A DNA stretch of 64,000 bases from the NCBI RefSeq assembly GCF_019578655.1, contig NC_063260.1, forward strand, positions 15,564,001 to 15,628,000, given 5' to 3'. The translations under genes and the position numbers were made by a program. Shown here in pieces: positions 24,901-35,916 of the stretch (positions are counted from its first letter, which is position 1; each line of letters starts with the position of its first letter). The DNA comes from Ricinus communis (lineage: Eukaryota; Streptophyta; Magnoliopsida; Malpighiales; Euphorbiaceae). The notes under the pieces are model-generated. The model was not told the DNA's origin. It made no database searches and saw nothing but the letters and a program-made list of their open reading frames with translations.

Positions 24901-27089
24901 CACAACCACAAGATGTACAAATGGATGATGCTATACATGTTTCTTCCCCTACTAGTATGTGTTATTCATTTGAAAAAATAACTTGTATCAATATGAGACT
25001 TGTCGTGATAGACCCGAGTAAGCGGGTAGTTGCAAGTTTGTTTTGATGTATCACTTTGCAGATCTGGTGGATGAATGGACATCCCAAATCGTCCAGGAGC
25101 ACCTCTTGGACATCTCTTGCATACTACCGACCTTTTCATTGCTTATATGCCTCGAACCCCGAACTTACATTGAGCTACCCTTAATTTGCCGCTGATGCAG
25201 AATGCTGATCCGTAGTCGGTGCTACGACCTCAACGAATACACAAAAGCCTCTTGGAGGCATTCTCAGATCTATTTTGCTTTCCGAATTTTTGGACATTTT
25301 TTTATTTTATTTTATGTAGTCATTTGCGGTTAGATATTTCAAATTGTTTTTAATAAGTTTGATTTTGAGGAGATGCTATCTTATTGAACCTTTTACTAGA
25401 TGTTGCTTGGAATGTGTTTATTCTTGAATTTTACGGAGTTAGCCTACTTGATGCTCAAATACGTAATTTTGAGAACTAACATATTTTGAAGTGTTAAAGT
25501 ACACATCAAGTGTGATCTAGTAGACTTTCTAGTTTTTATCTCTTTTGTCGTCTTGTTTTTCTCTTAGTTTTCTAATTTCTTTTATGGACTCCCATAATTA
25601 GTGCTTCATTTTACGTATTTTATTCCTTTTATTTTAGAGTGCCTACCTTGTTCACACTTTGAGATGTTACGGTGTCTTTCGATGGGTAGTCTAAAGGATT
25701 GGTGCAAAACCGATTTTATCTTGCTGTTTTTATCTTGTTTTAATATCCCTTATTGATTGAGTCCATTCATTTTCAACGGCCCTTATCTTGAGTTTTGTTT
25801 TAATCGAGTAGTTAATGATTTTCTCCTTTGAATGGATTCCCTTATAGCTTTTATCGAACCTTGTTGGAAGAAGGCAATGAGCGAATCTCTTAATTACAAT
25901 CCACCCGGTGTAAAACTGGTATTTTTCCTTAAATTCTTCCATTTTACTTTATCTTAGATATAGAACACCGTTAATATTGTTGCTTATTATCGTGATTGAC
26001 TGTTTAAACTTTGGTTTGAGAATTCATGCAATTTTAACCCACTCAAATGGTGAGATTTGAGCCAATGTGATCTTATTATTATCCTTCTTTCATTAGTGAG
26101 CATTTCTACGAATCTACATTTCTAGAACTTGCTTTACGATATCCGCTGAGATTACATGAATTGTCAATAATCGTGAGATGATTTGGGCCTTAGATTTACA
26201 CAATTTGGCCAAAGCCTAACCCTATTTTTCCACTGTTAGAACCAATTTTGAGCCTTAGCCATTCCTTTCGTGACAATAATAACAATGACACTCATCTTAT
26301 CACTTATTCATTTGACCATTCTTTCTACCATTGTTGCCGGAAATTATATTAGTTATGCATTTTACTTTGGATCAATCCGCATTCGTATATTTCACTAAGT
26401 TGCTAGATTTTCATAAATGCCTCTTCTATCATTGATTGTGTGTCAATAACCAACAACTCCTACATAAGTCGTTGTAATATATATACATAGTATATATATT
26501 TATATATATAAAAAAAAGTAGAAAGTATTAATTTAGTTCATTTCGAGCATCATCTTATTTTTAGAGCAACTTAGTGTTCATTTTGGTCTGAAGACTTGAT
26601 CCTTCATTACTATCTTGCATTACTTGCTTAACTCCAAAGTGATAGCCACTTTCCATATTTATACCTTACCTTAACCCCATTACAACCCGGCTCAAGACCC
26701 TTTGATCATGATTATTGATTATTTCGTAGTAGTGGAGATTGAATCCATAAGCAAGCCTATGGTAAGCACTTTTTTCACATTTGGCTGCGAGAGCTCAATG
26801 CATCTTCTTTCACCTATATACACTTGTGTGTTTTGAGTGATATCTTGTGAGGCATGATTCTCAATTTCTTAATTTAGATGGTTTATCATTTTAACTTTAG
26901 CAACTTTATTAAGTTTGCTCTTTCTCTTAAGGATTTAGTGATTTAGGGATTTTGGGAAAAATCATTACGGAGTTTTGAAATTTGTTTGAGCTAACCTCTG
27001 ATGCATAAATAGATCGAGTTATTTGATATCTTTGAGGAGTGAGTTGTAAATTGCTTGAGGACAAGCAAAAGTTTAAGTATGGGGTAATT
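24901..27089 (+). other. Athila B 3' noncoding interior and polypurine region
   Basis: AT-rich, no coding domain recognised. The stretch just before the right LTR reads acaagcaaaagtttaag then tatggggtaatt, the usual Athila polypurine-tract context. A short (TA)n-rich patch lies near 26479-26512. The 70-residue minus-strand frame at 25730-25942 has no support. Confidence 0.6.
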
Positions 27090-28458
27090 TGATAAGCATC
27101 ATACTACACATGTTTTCATGCCCGATTGTTCATATTTTTATGCATGATTATCCCGTTTTATGCTAGAATCACCTATCTTTGTTTCCCTTTCGCTTCGCAG
27201 TCATTTCGAAGGACACCATCAACAATCGAGGGAAATACGTGTGATTACGGAGCAAAATCCATCAAATTAGTGAAACAGCACCGAGGTGAGCGAAAGCAGC
27301 TCGGCGTCCATTCAGATTATCGACTATCCCCAATTCTGCCATTTCGGCCACGGACGACTTGTACGGCCACCACGGCACACACGGCCTCCAAAGACGATTC
27401 AACACCAATTGTGACTCAACTCCGGTACGTGCAATCACTATATAAGCGATTTTGAATTCTAATTGAGGGGGACGATTTTTGGACTCAATTCAGACACACA
27501 CTTAATCAAATATTTCCTATACCTCAATTGTAGACCGAGAGATCAATTTTCATCAATTGAAGGGGGATTCCACTTATTCCAACATCGAATTGAAGATCAA
27601 GACAAACTTTGGAAGCATTCGAGGCAAATAGGGTTTGAGATTTTGAATTTGCAATTTAGGGTTTCTCATTCGACTTGAAAGAGAAGGGTGTACATACCTT
27701 TAATTTGTTTTTCCTTATTTTGTTCTTTAATTGCTTTGATATAAACATGAGCGCTTAGATCTTTTGAATCCATTAGGGTTCACCTTTGTTGATGGATTAT
27801 GCTTAATTGTTAGTTTTTATAATTGTCATTCTTGCAATCTTCTTGCTATTCAAGTAATAAAAGTTTGACGCAGCCTTGATTAATTTGAGACGTTGGATTA
27901 ATTGTTTATTAGGTTGTTTCTTGACATGAGAAAACTTGTTATTGGATTTTGAATAGTAAGGTACCGGTAGTTAACACTTAGAGATGAGGTTGATTTACTC
28001 ACGGATTAAGAACTAACAACTCTTAATAGTCTTAAATCATACTTAATGCTAATTTGTAGTAACTGATAGGAAGAGATTCCATTAGGTTAGTGCAGTTTAG
28101 GAATCGTAGCTCGAGAGGCAAGGTTCAATCGAGTGATTTGACGCTGTAAGCAAGATCGCAATCCATAAAATTCATCTTTAGAATTCCATCACTTAGGCTC
28201 CCTTTTGGATTTATTTCTCTCTTTACAATTGTCTTTTAATTGTCCATTGTTGTCCTTCATTTACTTAATTGCACTCATAACCATTAGCTGGTATGTTAGA
28301 ACTTTCACACCCTATTTCAGACTAGATAACATAGCAAGCATTTGTAACTCTAGGTTCACCCGATCTCCAGGGATACGACCTTGATACTCACTAGTGCTAG
28401 TCGCACTCTTGTGGTGGGTTCACCCGCCTTAGGTGTAGGTTGCATAAAGAACCCATCA
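27090..28458 (+). repeat. Athila B 3' LTR
   Basis: 1369 bases, TGATAAGC to ACCCATCA. It has a single TATA-like box (TATATAA at 27439). The terminal part keeps the gatacgaccttgatactcac block that is scrambled in the left LTR at about 22395-22440. Confidence 0.92.
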
Positions 28459-28463
28459 ATAGT
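28459..28463 (+). other. Target-site duplication ATAGT, right copy
   Basis: Identical to 21029-21033. Confidence 0.9.
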
Positions 28464-29140
28464 ATATATAGTATGTTAATTTAATTTTGGTTAAAATTAA
28501 GTTATAGAAAAACTCTGGTTCATTTTATTAGCTGATTTTTTTTCAGTTGTTGGAATGAGTACTAATGTTGTTGATGTTCTTCTCTTGTGGAGCTGATATT
28601 CTTTTTTAGATTTGGAGTTGTTATATTGCTGTTCTAAATTGCAATTTGTATTCTTTAGAGCTCCTATAATGTTTTGGACTTGTATTTTAGTGCTACATAA
28701 AGTTTGTAAATTTATTTGTTTTAATGATTTCCATCTGTAAAATATTTTTATGCTAGCAGTAACATAGATTTTAATGATTTGTATTTGAACATTGAATGAA
28801 TTATTATACTTACAAGTGATTTAATTGCAAAATAGGTTGTTCAAGAATGTGATTGCAATTCTAATTTAGATTTTCATGCTACTTTCTTTAGGTTGGTAAT
28901 CGTATTTTCTCTAAATGTATTTGATTAAAGATGAGACTAAAGTTGTATTTTTTAAAATTTTTTAGAACTAAAAATAGCACCTAACCGAACTGTATTTAAC
29001 CATAAAAATTGATACAATATGGTACGGATCCATTTATGTTTGGTATGGTACTAGCACCTTCAGTTTTAAAATAACCGAGGTTTGGTATGGTAAAGCTGAT
29101 TTATAGATAACCGAATTGAACTGATCCATGCTCAGTCCTA
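28464..29140 (+). other. hAT 3' region and right terminal inverted repeat
   Basis: AT-rich 3' end of the hAT element, with no gene. The last 18 bases (29123-29140) are the right terminal repeat. The preceding 80 bases contain the ccgaggtttggtatgg / aaccgaattgaac type of subterminal motif common in plant hAT elements. Confidence 0.65.
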
Positions 29141-32008
29141 GTTGCTAGAATGGTGGAGGAAGGAGAAGAAGACAACCGACATCTAGGAACTGCTGATGCA
29201 TTCATCAAACCACATAAATGCTTTAATTCAAGCCTTATCTGGTATAACTGTTAGGACAACAACTACCCCTAAGGAGATTATTAAAATAGTAACTGATAAA
29301 ACAATCGGGATGATCATCTTTTAGGATGAAGGCCTACCACTTGAGGGAAAAGACCATAATAAGGCCTTCTACATAATAGTAGAAATCTAGGGGAAAAGGA
29401 CCCCATGTGTGATGGTGGATGACGGGTCAACTATTAATGTGTGTCCTTCTCGCATACTCCTTAAATTGGGGATGACTATGAAGGACCTAAAACCATTAGA
29501 CATGGTCATAAGGGCCTATGACGAGACAAAAGAAGATATGTAAGGGATGTCTTTAGCAATGTTAAAGACGGATCCTGTCGAATCCTGGGTAGAGTTCAAT
29601 ATCTTGGATATCCCGTTAACTGGGTACTATTATTAAAAAGGTCATAGTTCCATGCCCTTAGAAGAGTCTCTTCCATAGTACATCAAAAAGTGAAATTCCC
29701 TACTGAAGGTGAGATCATCACCATCAATGCCGAAGGTGGTAAGGTTGTCCCAACAATCTAAGAAGTCATCAAAGAAGTGGATGCCCCTACTAGATTACAA
29801 GTGGCGATTCTCTATAAGGATTATATGGATCCTAAAGTATATAGCATATTCAAGAATGGGGCTAGAAAATAATCAGCAAGGTATTGGGAAGTTGCCAGAC
29901 TTCAAAGGTCAAAAGACTCAGTGAGGTTCGGGATATTCTAAAGAAGAAGACGAGGGAAAACTAAAGGACAAGACTCTAACAGATGTGTTCATCTAGGAGT
30001 ACAAGACCTAACAGATGTGTTCGTCTAGGAGTACAAGACCTACTCTAGGAAGCCTGAAACTATTAGTATAGCTGAGAATAAGGTACTAGGGTTTGAGATT
30101 TTCAAGAAACGAATTATTGACAGGATGGTTGAGCTGAGCGTCAAGGAAGTTCGAGAGAAGGTCACCACTAAGATAGAAGAGCTAAAACTAAAAGAATTCA
30201 CTGCTCAATCGGAGAAGATAAGCCAAGAGGAACTAGATGCTCTTATAGAAAATAATATTATTGATGTTTTTTATGATGATATAATAATCTCTGATATTTA
30301 TAAGGATGATGTTTCTTTTCTCTTTAAAATCAATGATACAAACAATTTTGTCTACTTGTGTGATGTTTTTTCTAATGGTAGTATGCATTTTAATAATCAT
30401 GACATGTGCATATTTAACATCAATTTCATACAAATCGATTCATTAAATTTAGGCATTGATGCAAATCCATGGAATATTCTGATAGCTCATGATATAACTC
30501 CTGAAGAAATGAGAAGTTTGAGAAAATAATGGAAAAAAGAAAGATGGTATTTGCTTGGTCCTATAACGATATGTCGGGTCTAAATAGAAAAATAATAGAG
30601 CACCATATGCTAACTCATCCGCATATCAAGCCAGTCAAGCAGAAGATGAGGAGATTGAGGCTGGAATGGGTAGAGAAAATATGAGAAGAGATTTCCAAGC
30701 AGGTTAAGACCAATTTTGCCGATATGGTTGACTACCCCAAATGGTTGGCAAATATTATTCCATTCTTGAAAAAGGATTATATGGTCCCGAATATGCATAA
30801 ATTACAGGGACTTGAACAAGGCATGCCCTAAGGATGACTTTTCTCTTGCCTATATAGACATAATAGTCAACAGTGCCACTTCAAACGCGATGTATTTCTT
30901 TATAGATGGGTTCTCCGGGTACAGTCAGATCATGATGGCAGTAGTGGACAAGCTGAAGACATCATTCATCACCGAGTAAGGAACATACTACTACAAGGTT
31001 ATGCCTTTTAGACTAAAGAATACGGGGCAGCTTATTAGAAAGCAGCCATTATCTTGTTTTATGAAATGATGCACAAGGAGGTGGAGGTTTACGTTGATGG
31101 CATGATTGTAAAGTTTGAAACAAAGGAAGGGCAATTTTAGGCTTTTGATAAGTTTTTAGGACGAGTAGAAAGGTATAACTTGAGACTCAACCCGAAGAAT
31201 AAGGCATTCAGGGTTACATCAGGGAAGCTATTAGGGCACGTAGTGAGTCAATGGGCCATAAAGATCGATCCAAAAAAGTCAAGGCTATTCAAGAGATGGT
31301 GGTGCCAAAGACAGAGAAAGAAGTCAGAGGTCTCCTAGGACGCTTTGCAATACATTAGTAGGTTCATTTCCAAGCTCACAATGGTCTGTGATCTTATCTT
31401 TAAGCTTTCTAGCAAACATCAACCTGTTATACGGAATGAACATTGTTATAGGGCCTTTGATAGAATCAAGCAGTATTTGATGAAGCCGTCGGTACTCAAG
31501 CCATCGAAGGATGGTAAGCCGCTAATCCTATACTTGGCTTTGGAGGAGGAAGCCATGGGAGAAATAGTAGCACAGTGCCCCATGGGGGAAATGGTAGCAC
31601 AATTCCGACTCAATGTTGTAGAGGATGTGGTCTATTATCTCAGTAAGAAGTTGCTGCCTTACGAGTCAAAGTTATAACCTTGTGAAAAAGATATGCCTAG
31701 CCATGATACAGGCTATAACGAAATTGAGGCGCTACTTTTAGTCTTATAAGGTGCAAGAGATTTAAAAAATAGACCCTTTGAAGTACTTATTTGGAGCTCC
31801 ATCTCTTATAGAAAAGCTGGCTAGATGATTGGTGCTCCTAACAGAATTTGATATTGAGTATATTACTAAGAAGGTGGCCAAGGGTAGGATTGTAGCTGAG
31901 TTTCTAGTTTAAAATATGATCGAAGGAGACGACCCTTAGGATCTGGAATTTCTTGATGAGAATCCGAGGGCAATCAAGATCCAGGAGTGGAAGATGTACT
32001 TTGATGGA
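29141..32008 (+). pseudogene. Tat/Ogre-type Ty3-gypsy pol remnant (protease, RT, RNase H)
   Basis: Decayed polyprotein of a Tat-lineage element. Order: a gag-pro linker reading SSNHINALIQALSGITV near 29195; protease near 29410-29560 with VMVDDGSTINVCPSRILLKL; an AT-rich linker with an open frame at 30125-30529 ending DITPEEMRSLRK; reverse transcriptase about 30540-31330 (MVFAWSYNDMSGLNRK, YFFIDGFSGYSQI, VYVDGMIVK, GKLLGHVVS); and RNase H about 31345-32008 (LQYISRFISKL-type start, YYLSKKLLPYESKL, then IEYITKKVAKGRIVAEFLV). The catalytic YxDD is YVDG. There are many stops and frame changes. The reading is cut at 32008, in the middle of an RNase-H-like YFDG motif, by the Athila A3 insertion. Confidence 0.78.
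29976..30039 (+). repeat. 32-bp tandem duplication
   Basis: The unit beginning ctaacagatgtgttc occurs at 29976 and again at 30008, differing by one base. Local slippage duplication within the Tat remnant. Confidence 0.9.
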
Positions 32009-33480
32009 TGATGTGCATAGTTTTACATATGTCTGCTTACATATTATTGTGTATTTTCTTATCAATTATTGTGTTTTTATTCCAAGATTTTATAGGTCCA
32101 TCATTAGTGTTTGAGCAATTCTAAATCAATTTTAGGCAAAAACGGATGTAATCAGAGGTGTTTGATTTTGGGCTGACTTTTAGAAAGTCAACACGGTCCG
32201 TGTTGGAGCTCGTGCAAAAATTTCAGGCCGTGTAGCTTAAGCACTTTGAAGCAGCATATTTTTCGATGGTATCACGCTGGAACGCCAATAACAAGTATTA
32301 AAATTTCCGTGTTGGCCAAACACGGGCAAGAATAAATCATCACGCCATCTACCATTCTATCACAGAGTCCAACACGGTGCCTAACATACGCCCTGTTTGG
32401 ACATGGGGAACATGCCTTGGAAATGGGTTATTACGTAATGAATAAAAGGAACTAGCCAAAAAGAGAAAAAGGAAGTTGCGGATCGGCGATTATAACTTTT
32501 GATCTTCCGTTGTAATTTTCCTAGACGTGTTATCAGGCATTTCAAGGGGCTTCCAGGAAACAGATTCCACCTTGGAACATCATATTCATGATCTGGGTTT
32601 TGGACTGATGATTGAGGAGGAGTTTTGGAGCGAATCAAGAAGCAATTTTGGAGATTAACTGCAGTGTGGATTAAGGCTTTGAGTTGTTCATCCAATTCTA
32701 GAAAGTGGTGTATATGTTCCGATTGCTTTGTTCTTTCACCGTAATTGAATTTCTATTTGCTTTAGACATGAACATGTGTAGTTAGAGTGGTTAAACCCAT
32801 TGGGGTTCCTTACTATATTGGCTTAGTACTGAATTGTTAGGATTGTTTGAGTTCCTTTCTGTATTCTTTTTGCAATTAATAATTAAATTCAATTTTCTTT
32901 ACGTTGAATGTGTTGATTACTGCTCATAGAATTCTTTTAGCAATTGAGAAATTCTAATTGAGTTTGGAAATTTAATTGCAAGATCAGGCCAATTTTCACT
33001 TAGAGATAAGGTTAATTAATTTTCCGGATTAAGAATTAACAAAGCTCAATAGAGGCAGATTAAAGCTTAAGGATAACTTAATAATCAATCGTTAGGAAGA
33101 GATTCCAACTTTAGGTTCTTAAGTTTAGGAATTCGGTTGTCTCGAGAGGAAAATCGAATTTAGTTAAGAATCCGTCCACAGGTAGCATAATCGGACTCAA
33201 TAATTTGTTATCCTTTGTTTGATTGCTAACTAGTATAGGTCCTCTTTAGGTTTGCTTTCTTGTCTTGATTATTCTCTTTGCTCATTCATTCTCGCATTAC
33301 ACTTGAACTTTAGTTTTTAGCCATTAATAAATCTAGAAATCTCCATTATTAATTTTAGGAGTAATCTCAGATCATTTAGTGTGCTAGAAAAAGCTAGACT
33401 TGCATGTGCAATGCAAAGCCAGTTCTAGTCGCATTATTTACTAAGGATGTTACTTTAGCCAATTATTTGTTCTGGGTTGT
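32009..33480 (+). repeat. Athila A3 5' LTR, diverged
   Basis: Starts TGATGTGCATAG. It shares blocks with the other family A LTRs (agattccaactttaggtt near 33100, gaattcggttgtctcgag near 33128, gcataatcggactca near 33184). The last 120 bases do not match the other copies, so the exact end and primer site cannot be placed. The gag leader motif tttatgaccgggg at about 33522 follows. Confidence 0.65.
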
Positions 33481-33539
33481 TACGCCTCTGCTCATTTGTT
33501 CAAGTTTTCAATTCAAGTAGTTTATGACCGGGGTTCTAA

Positions 33540-34900
33540 TCCTACGAGTAGACAGTAGACTACACGAGTAGGCTAAGGCGGAGGCGTAGACATAGGAGAC
33601 GAAGGAGATTGAGCATTCTGAGTCCATTACAGTCTCATCCATTCCTCGCAACAATCAAGATGAGAGCATACGACAACAACAACATGTCGTCATCATTAAA
33701 CAGATAAAGTCGAGTTTCACCTCGACACACTTTAAATGCCATTGTTCGGTATAAGCTGAATTGCAACAGAGCATGGGGCTTGTAGAAGCTTGCTTACAGA
33801 ATTTCGAGATCCCTAATCATCGTGCTTATTTCTTGATACCTTTAAGATGGGAAATGGGACTATAATGAGGCCATTAGGCTTATTTACTTGAGGATGAGGC
33901 AATAGAGATATGGTTATGGATCTCTACCACCACTTTTTACTTATGAGAGTAAGTACTTCCTTCTAAGCTTAAATGTTCTTTTATTGATGACGAGAACATG
34001 TATGTGGGAGATGCGACTGCTGTTTTTCCCACACACGGTTGCCATATTATGATGATGTGCGAAAGGTGTGATTTTACAATGGCTTAAAATCAGCCATGAA
34101 AATGTGGATGTACCGAGTACGGGCCATCAAACATGTAAAATGCCAGTAGCAAGCCCATAATTTAATTGAGGAGATGGCCATGAACAATATGGCATCTCTA
34201 TAGGCGATTCAAGCACATGAGATGAGCACGTACCAGAACCTCAACCTGGCGCGCTAGGAGCTTTTAGAAGCAGATGCCTCAAGCGAGGCAGGTGTGAGTT
34301 TTAGGCCAAGGCCTTTTCGAATGGCCTGGATGTAGCATGCGTTCTTCTCTCCCATCTTCCTTTCTTTCATGAACAAAGGTTGATTACGGAAATGCACTGA
34401 GCAATGTATAACCCGCACAAACATATACAACCCAGGGATGGAGAAACTATTCCAACTTTGGATGGATATAGTTAAGGTCAGATTTCAAGTCAGTCGTGCA
34501 ATTCTAACGTGACTCGCTCTCCCTCAACTACCTCAGAACTAGAAAAAGAAGTCCAATTTAGAGGAGTTGATGATGAAGTTTATGTCGACGAACATATTTG
34601 ATCGCACTTAGAAATCAAGTGGCCTCATAAAGATTTGAGAATCAATCAAATTTCTAAGTGACGGACCGGGACACCACGTAGGACACTCAGTCAAACCCGA
34701 TGGAGCATGTCAAGGCTGTCACCTTAAGATTAGGTAAGCAGTTAGCTAGCTCTTTACCTATGGCTAATATTGATATTCATGTGTAGGATGAGCCAGCCAA
34801 GAAGGAGCTAGAGCTTGCGCAAGCTGAGGACAAGAAGAAGAGTCCTGTGAGAGAATACTAACCGCCAATCCCATATCTTGCTAGGTTGAAGCAAGAAAAG
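33540..34900 (+). pseudogene. Athila A3 gag, heavily broken
   Basis: Plus-strand fragments parallel the Athila B gag: SMGLVEACLQNFEIPNHR near 33770, MNNMASL-type near 34170, and the LEELMMKFM segment near 34560 (Athila B has the same LEELMMKFVT at 23880). Frames change repeatedly and stops are frequent. No single ORF over 80 codons remains in gag. Confidence 0.6.
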
Positions 34901-34923
34901 GTGATTAGTAGTTTGGTAAGTTT

Positions 34924-35580
34924 TTGGATTTATTTAAGCAGTTAAGGATTAACCTACCATTTGGTGAGGCTATATCGCAGATGCCCAGGTATGCGAGATT
35001 CTTGAAGGAGATTCTAGGCAACAAAAGGAAGCTTGAGGACTTGGGACTAGTGACACTAAATGAGGAGTGCTCAGCCATTCTTCAAAACAAGCTGCCAGTA
35101 AAGAGGTGTGATCCAGGGAGTTTTACTGTTTCCTGTATTATTGGTGATTTGCATATTAGTTGATGCTTTAGCTGATTTAGAAGCTAGAATCAATTTAATG
35201 CCTAGTAGTTTGTTTGAAAAACTAGGTTTGAGTGAGCCAAAACCTATTAGGATGAGCGTATAGTTAATGGATAGGACTGTGAAATTTCCTAGAGGAATAG
35301 TTGAGGATGTACTTGTTAAGGTAGACAAGTTTATATTTCCTGTTGATTTTGTTGTTATGGATATGAAGGGTGAGAGTAGCGTATCTTTAATCCTAGGTCG
35401 ACCTTTCCTTACAACATCTAGGGCTGTTATAGATGTATGTGATTGGAAGTTACAGCTTAGAGTAGATGATGAGACTATTACCTTTGACCTTAGCACTTCT
35501 ATGAGACATTCACTTGACCATGATGATACTGTATATTCTATGGATGTTTTGGATGTTATTGTGAGGTCTAAATTGTAGGA
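34924..35580 (+). pseudogene. Athila A3 aspartic protease domain, active site altered
   Basis: 34924-35163 reads DLFKQLRINLPFGEAISQMP then MPRYARFLKEILGNKRKLED and DPGSFTVSCIIGDLHIS, the pre-protease linker and start of the protease. After a frameshift near 35160 the active-site segment reads Asp-Leu-Glu-Ala-Arg-Ile-Asn, where Athila B has Asp-Leu-Gly-Ala-Ser-Ile-Asn, so the catalytic Gly and Ser are lost. 35267-35578 then reads [15 protein letters not shown] and LILGRPFLTTSRAVIDV, the flap and C-terminal part. The 190-codon minus-strand frame over 35071-35643 is antisense to this and not a gene. Confidence 0.75.
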
Positions 35581-35911
35581 AATATTACATAATGATCCTT
35601 TGCAGATGGCTTTACAGGCTGAGGATGAGGAGGAGTTATCCAACGAGGATGTGTTGGAACAACTTGCTTGTTTGCTGGCTACTGAACCCAGCAGGTCTGC
35701 TGGCCATTTTTTATTGATATTGACAGGTCAGAAGTGCATAAATTAAGGCCTTCACTTGAGGAGCCACCAACCCTAGAGTTGAAGGAGTTTCCTGAGCACC
35801 TATGCCTATTTGGATGAGGCAGAGAAGCTGTCGGTGATCATTACAGCTGATTTGACTCTTGAAAAGAGGGAGATGACTTTAGCCTCTCTCAGTAAGTATC
35901 TCGAGGCCTTT

Positions 35912-35916
35912 GTATA
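35912..35916 (+). other. Target-site duplication GTATA, left copy
   Basis: Directly before the solo LTR; repeated at 37355-37359. Confidence 0.9.

Larger units (their letters stand above)
21034..28458 (+). mobile_element. Complete but short (non-autonomous) Athila element B
   Basis: Two LTRs (21034-22488 and 27090-28458) start TGATAAGC and end ACCCATCA, are flanked by a perfect 5-bp duplication ATAGT, and enclose a 4.6-kb interior. The interior has a primer-site remnant, a broken gag and a protease domain, but no recognisable reverse transcriptase, RNase H or integrase. It is therefore a deletion derivative that could only have moved with enzymes supplied by another copy. It sits inside the hAT element just after the transposase stop. 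LTR sequence differs from family A (2580, 10689, 32009, 35917), though the leader around the start of gag is shared. Confidence 0.9.
17001..29140 (+). mobile_element. hAT DNA transposon carrying a nested Athila element
   Basis: A broken hAT transposase gene (18802-20990) lies inside imperfect terminal inverted repeats: left 17001-17017 (TAGGTTGAGTATGGATC) and right 29123-29140, whose complement is TAGGACTGAGCATGGATC. Removing the nested Athila copy (21034-28458 plus one 5-bp duplication) leaves about 4.7 kb, a normal size for an autonomous plant hAT element. The expected 8-bp target duplication is not clear (gtatcaca on the left, gttgctag on the right), so the exact ends are approximate or the flanks have decayed. 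The element appears to have landed in a Tat/Ogre retroelement. Confidence 0.7.

Noticed and set aside
30125..30529. 134-codon open frame as a possible independent gene
   Set aside because: Its C-terminal part reads straight into Tat reverse transcriptase after a frameshift, so it is the protease-RT linker of the retroelement.
35071..35643. 190-codon minus-strand open frame, Ser/Thr-rich
   Set aside because: Antisense to the Athila protease domain, which is clearly recognisable on the plus strand.
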